A stretch of 15,163 nt of DNA, taken from NCBI GenBank assembly GCA_022510885.1, contig JAFLSP010000033.1:1-15163 (forward strand). The letters are read 5' to 3'. Position 1 is the stretch's first letter, and the number at the start of each line of letters is the position of its first letter. Positions 13,415 through 15,163 of the stretch are shown here, one piece after another. Source of the DNA: Treponema sp. (GTDB lineage: Bacteria; Spirochaetota; Spirochaetia; Treponematales; Treponemataceae). The position numbers and the translations under genes were made by a program. The notes below the pieces were generated by a model. The model worked only from the letters and a program-made list of their open reading frames with translations. It did no database searches and was not told the DNA's origin.

Positions 13415-14833
13415 ATGAGCACGGTTCATTTTGAGACGCTGGGCTGCAAGCTTAACCAAGCGGAAAGCGAGGGCGCGGCGCGCTCGTTCCGTGACGCGGG
13501 TTTCTCTGTCACGATGGAGCCGCTGACCGCCGCCAGTGCCGTGCGGAGCGACGTGTGCCTCTGCGTTGTGAACACGTGCACCGTGACGGCAAAGGCAGAG
13601 CAGAAGGCGCGGCGCATCATTCGGCTGCTGCTGGCAAAATGCCCTGCCTGTGCCGTGCTCGTGACGGGCTGCTACGCCCAGCTCAGCCGCGGCGACATAC
13701 AGGCGATTGACGAGCGGATTTGCGTGCTCGGCGGGCAGAACAAGGGCGCGCTTGCGTCAGTTCCTGCGCAGATGCGCGCGGCGGGCGACCTGACGGGCAG
13801 CGCGCTCGCACGGTTTTTGCAGGCACGCTTTGACGCGCCCGCCGCGCAGTCCGCGTCACGCTTTGCGCTGGCTACGGACACGTTCCTAACCCACAGCCGC
13901 GCGTCGCTCAAGATTCAGGACGGGTGCAACGCTTCCTGCACGTACTGCCGTATCCGCCTTGCGCGCGGAACGTCTGTCTCGCTTGCCGTGCAGGACGTGC
14001 TCGACCGCGTGGCGGCACTGGAGCGGGCAGGGCATGCGGAAGTGGTCATCACGACGGTGAACATCGCGCAGTACCGAGGCGCGTGGCAGGACGGATTCGC
14101 CGATTTTGCCACCTTGCTGGAACTGATGCTCGCGCACACGGGCACTATCGGCATTCGTGTTTCCAGCCTGTATCCCGAAATTGTTACTGATAGGCTTGCG
14201 GACATCATCGCGCATCCGCGCGTTCGTCCGCATTTCCATCTTTCCATCCAGTCGGGAAGCGACGCGGTGCTCGCAAAAATGAAGCGGCCGTACCGAGTTG
14301 CCGCAGTCTATGAGGCGATAGCGCGACTGCGCCGCGCAAAGGGAAACCCGTTCCTTGCTTGCGACATCATCGCGGGCTTTCCCGGCGAGACGGACGAGGA
14401 TTTTGCGCAGACGATGGCGCTGCTCCAGAAAACAGAAATGACGTTCGTGCACGCCTTCCCGTTCAGTGCGCGTCCGGGAACGGAAGCGGCTGCCATGCGT
14501 CCGATGGTTCCCAATGCCGTTGCGCGTGCAAGGGTCGCCCAATTGGAAGCGTACAATCATGATGCAAAGGCTGCGTATATCGGCACGTTTGCCGGTGCGG
14601 AACTGCCCGCCGTGTGCGAGACGGTGCGCCGCGCTCCGTTCGCGCACGATACGCTCATCGTACACGCCGTCACCGACAATTTTTTGCACTGCCAGCTGCG
14701 CTTCCCTGCCAGTTCGCCCTATATTCCCCAGCCGGGAAGCCTCGCGCGGGTCGTTGTCCGCCGTCCGCTTGCCGAAAGCGAGCGGACGGGCGAATGCGAT
14801 ACGCTTGCAGAGTGCTTGCCGGGTACTTTTTAA
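13415..14833 (+). CDS. mtaB: MtaB-type tRNA (t6A37) methylthiotransferase, radical SAM
   Basis: 472 residues. MtaB converts t6A37 to ms2t6A37 in ANN-decoding tRNAs. Domains: N-terminal UPF0004 domain with the auxiliary Fe-S cysteines C11 (ETLGCKLNQAE), C55 (VNTCTV) and C86 (VTGCYAQ); radical SAM domain with the C171-x3-C175-x2-C178 cluster motif (DGCNASCTYCRI); HLSIQSGSD and DIIAGFPGETDEDF later in the barrel; C-terminal TRAM-like region (about 388-455). The LGCKLNQAE start and spacing of cysteines fit MtaB better than MiaB or RimO. One variation: the usual TGV(H/N) segment reads ITTVNIAQYRG. No Shine-Dalgarno precedes the ATG; a CATAAT (13407-13412) is too close to act as its -10. It lies 41 bp after the TPR gene and could be read through from it. 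Confidence 0.92.
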   Translation: MSTVHFETLGCKLNQAESEGAARSFRDAGFSVTMEPLTAASAVRSDVCLCVVNTCTVTAKAEQKARRIIRLLLAKCPACAVLVTGCYAQLSRGDIQAIDERICVLGGQNKGALASVPAQMRAAGDLTGSALARFLQARFDAPAAQSASRFALATDTFLTHSRASLKIQDGCNASCTYCRIRLARGTSVSLAVQDVLDRVAALERAGHAEVVITTVNIAQYRGAWQDGFADFATLLELMLAHTGTIGIRVSSLYPEIVTDRLADIIAHPRVRPHFHLSIQSGSDAVLAKMKRPYRVAAVYEAIARLRRAKGNPFLACDIIAGFPGETDEDFAQTMALLQKTEMTFVHAFPFSARPGTEAAAMRPMVPNAVARARVAQLEAYNHDAKAAYIGTFAGAELPAVCETVRRAPFAHDTLIVHAVTDNFLHCQLRFPASSPYIPQPGSLARVVVRRPLAESERTGECDTLAECLPGTF

Positions 14834-14934
14834 GAAGCGGAAAGGGCTGCGCAAGTTCTCCGCACGGCGACCCGCATACGGTCACGTTCTGTTAGATGAT
14901 TGTTTCAGTAGCGTGTTCGGAATATGCTGCACGC
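14834..14934. other. Non-coding stretch after mtaB with one hairpin
   Basis: No gene or clear intrinsic terminator is seen. GCGTG (14911-14915) and CACGC (14930-14934) form a 5-bp stem with a 14-nt loop that ends exactly where the 22-nt array begins. It may be a diverged leading unit. Confidence 0.4.
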
Positions 14935-15090
14935 CTGTCAAAATTATTTTGACAGGCTGTCCGAAAGATTATAATAGCCTATCAGAAAGATTCTGACAGA
15001 CTGTCATAAAGATTGTGATAGTACTATTAACATAATTACGAAAGTGCTATTAGAAAGATTTTGACAGTCTATGAGAATGGGTATGACGGT
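14935..15090. repeat. Tandem array of palindromic 22-nt hairpin units
   Basis: Seven head-to-tail units with no spacers: 14935-14956, 14957-14978, 14979-15000, 15001-15022, 15024-15046 (degenerate, 23 nt, preceded by one extra A), 15047-15068 and 15069-15090 (degenerate). The consensus is an arm CTRTCAG, a core AAAGATT, an arm NTGAYAG and one variable base. Each unit is itself an inverted repeat. Unit 1 gives a perfect 9-bp stem with core AATTATT; unit 3 gives a 9-bp stem with one mismatch. The core AAAGATT is identical in units 2, 3, 4 and 6, while the arms vary mainly by transitions. The array is much more AT-rich than the flanks. It is not a CRISPR and has no T-run for termination. No ORF with an RBS explains it. 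The function is unknown to me. Confidence 0.85.
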
Positions 15091-15163
15091 CGTGCATAAC
15101 GTTTCGGTACTGCCTTTACGGTGGGGCCTGCGGCATGGGCAAGCGGAGGCTGTTGACATGGTG
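15091..15163. other. Non-coding end of window
   Basis: No gene can be supported. 15091-15112 matches unit 4 of the array at about 10 of 22 positions and could be a decayed unit, but this is weak. A perfect -35-like TTGACA lies at 15153-15158; its -10 would fall outside the window, so no promoter is claimed. Confidence 0.3.

Noticed and set aside
14935..14970. Intrinsic terminator of mtaB formed by array unit 1
   Set aside because: The stem is perfect, but it is followed by GCTGTCC rather than a T-run on the plus strand.
14935..15090. CRISPR array
   Set aside because: The repeat units are directly joined with no unique spacers, are themselves near-full palindromes, and no cas gene is in the window.
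15153..15158. Perfect -35 hexamer TTGACA near the right edge
   Set aside because: The matching -10 would lie beyond the window, so a promoter cannot be supported.
1..15163. tRNA, rRNA or complete insertion sequence
   Set aside because: I saw no cloverleaf, rRNA-like segment, or transposase bounded by inverted repeats. The Rpn-type fragment at the left edge is incomplete and its ends are not visible.

Overview
The window is about 15 kb of GC-rich bacterial chromosome that reads as a spirochaete, most likely Treponema or a close relative. This is inferred from gene order, which resembles the rpsO-pnp ... tgt stretch I recall from treponemes, and from the Rpn-type nuclease, the bactofilin/TPR pair, the HEAT-repeat exported protein and the form of HrpA. 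I could not run a search to confirm it. Nearly all of the sequence is housekeeping coding DNA, densely packed and organised in a few operons.

Layout. (1) 1-215: the start of a minus-strand Rpn/PD-(D/E)XK nuclease-type gene, cut by the window edge. (2) 216-630: a 415-bp divergent intergenic region with a good sigma70-type promoter and a roughly 200-nt structured leader for rpsO. The leader folds on paper into a three-way junction, a plausible S15 autoregulatory site. (3) 631-3021: rpsO-pnp (ribosomal protein S15, PNPase), closed by an intrinsic terminator. (4) 3125-8609: dut-lptF-lptG-tgt-HEAT-repeat exported protein, tightly spaced. (5) 8610-12304, minus strand: a CapA-family lipoprotein gene followed by an HrpA-type DEAH helicase gene, overlapping by 10 bp. 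The helicase stop codon abuts the HEAT gene stop codon with no gap. (6) 12389-14833: bactofilin, a TPR exported protein and an MtaB-type methylthiotransferase. (7) 14834-15163: no gene seen, but a striking AT-rich tandem array of palindromic 22-nt hairpin units.

How the genes work together. rpsO-pnp joins ribosome assembly and RNA turnover. LptF/LptG form the membrane part of an LptB2FG-type lipid exporter, or a paralogue of it. Tgt and MtaB modify tRNA anticodon loops (positions 34 and 37). Bactofilin plus TPR suggests a cell-shape or envelope-assembly pair.

The most unusual features are three. First, the tandem 22-nt hairpin array at 14935-15090, which fits no element class I can name. Second, the rpsO leader. 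Third, three transcription units (dut, capA-like, bactofilin) whose -10 box ends exactly 6 nt before the ATG with no usable Shine-Dalgarno, which predicts leaderless mRNAs.
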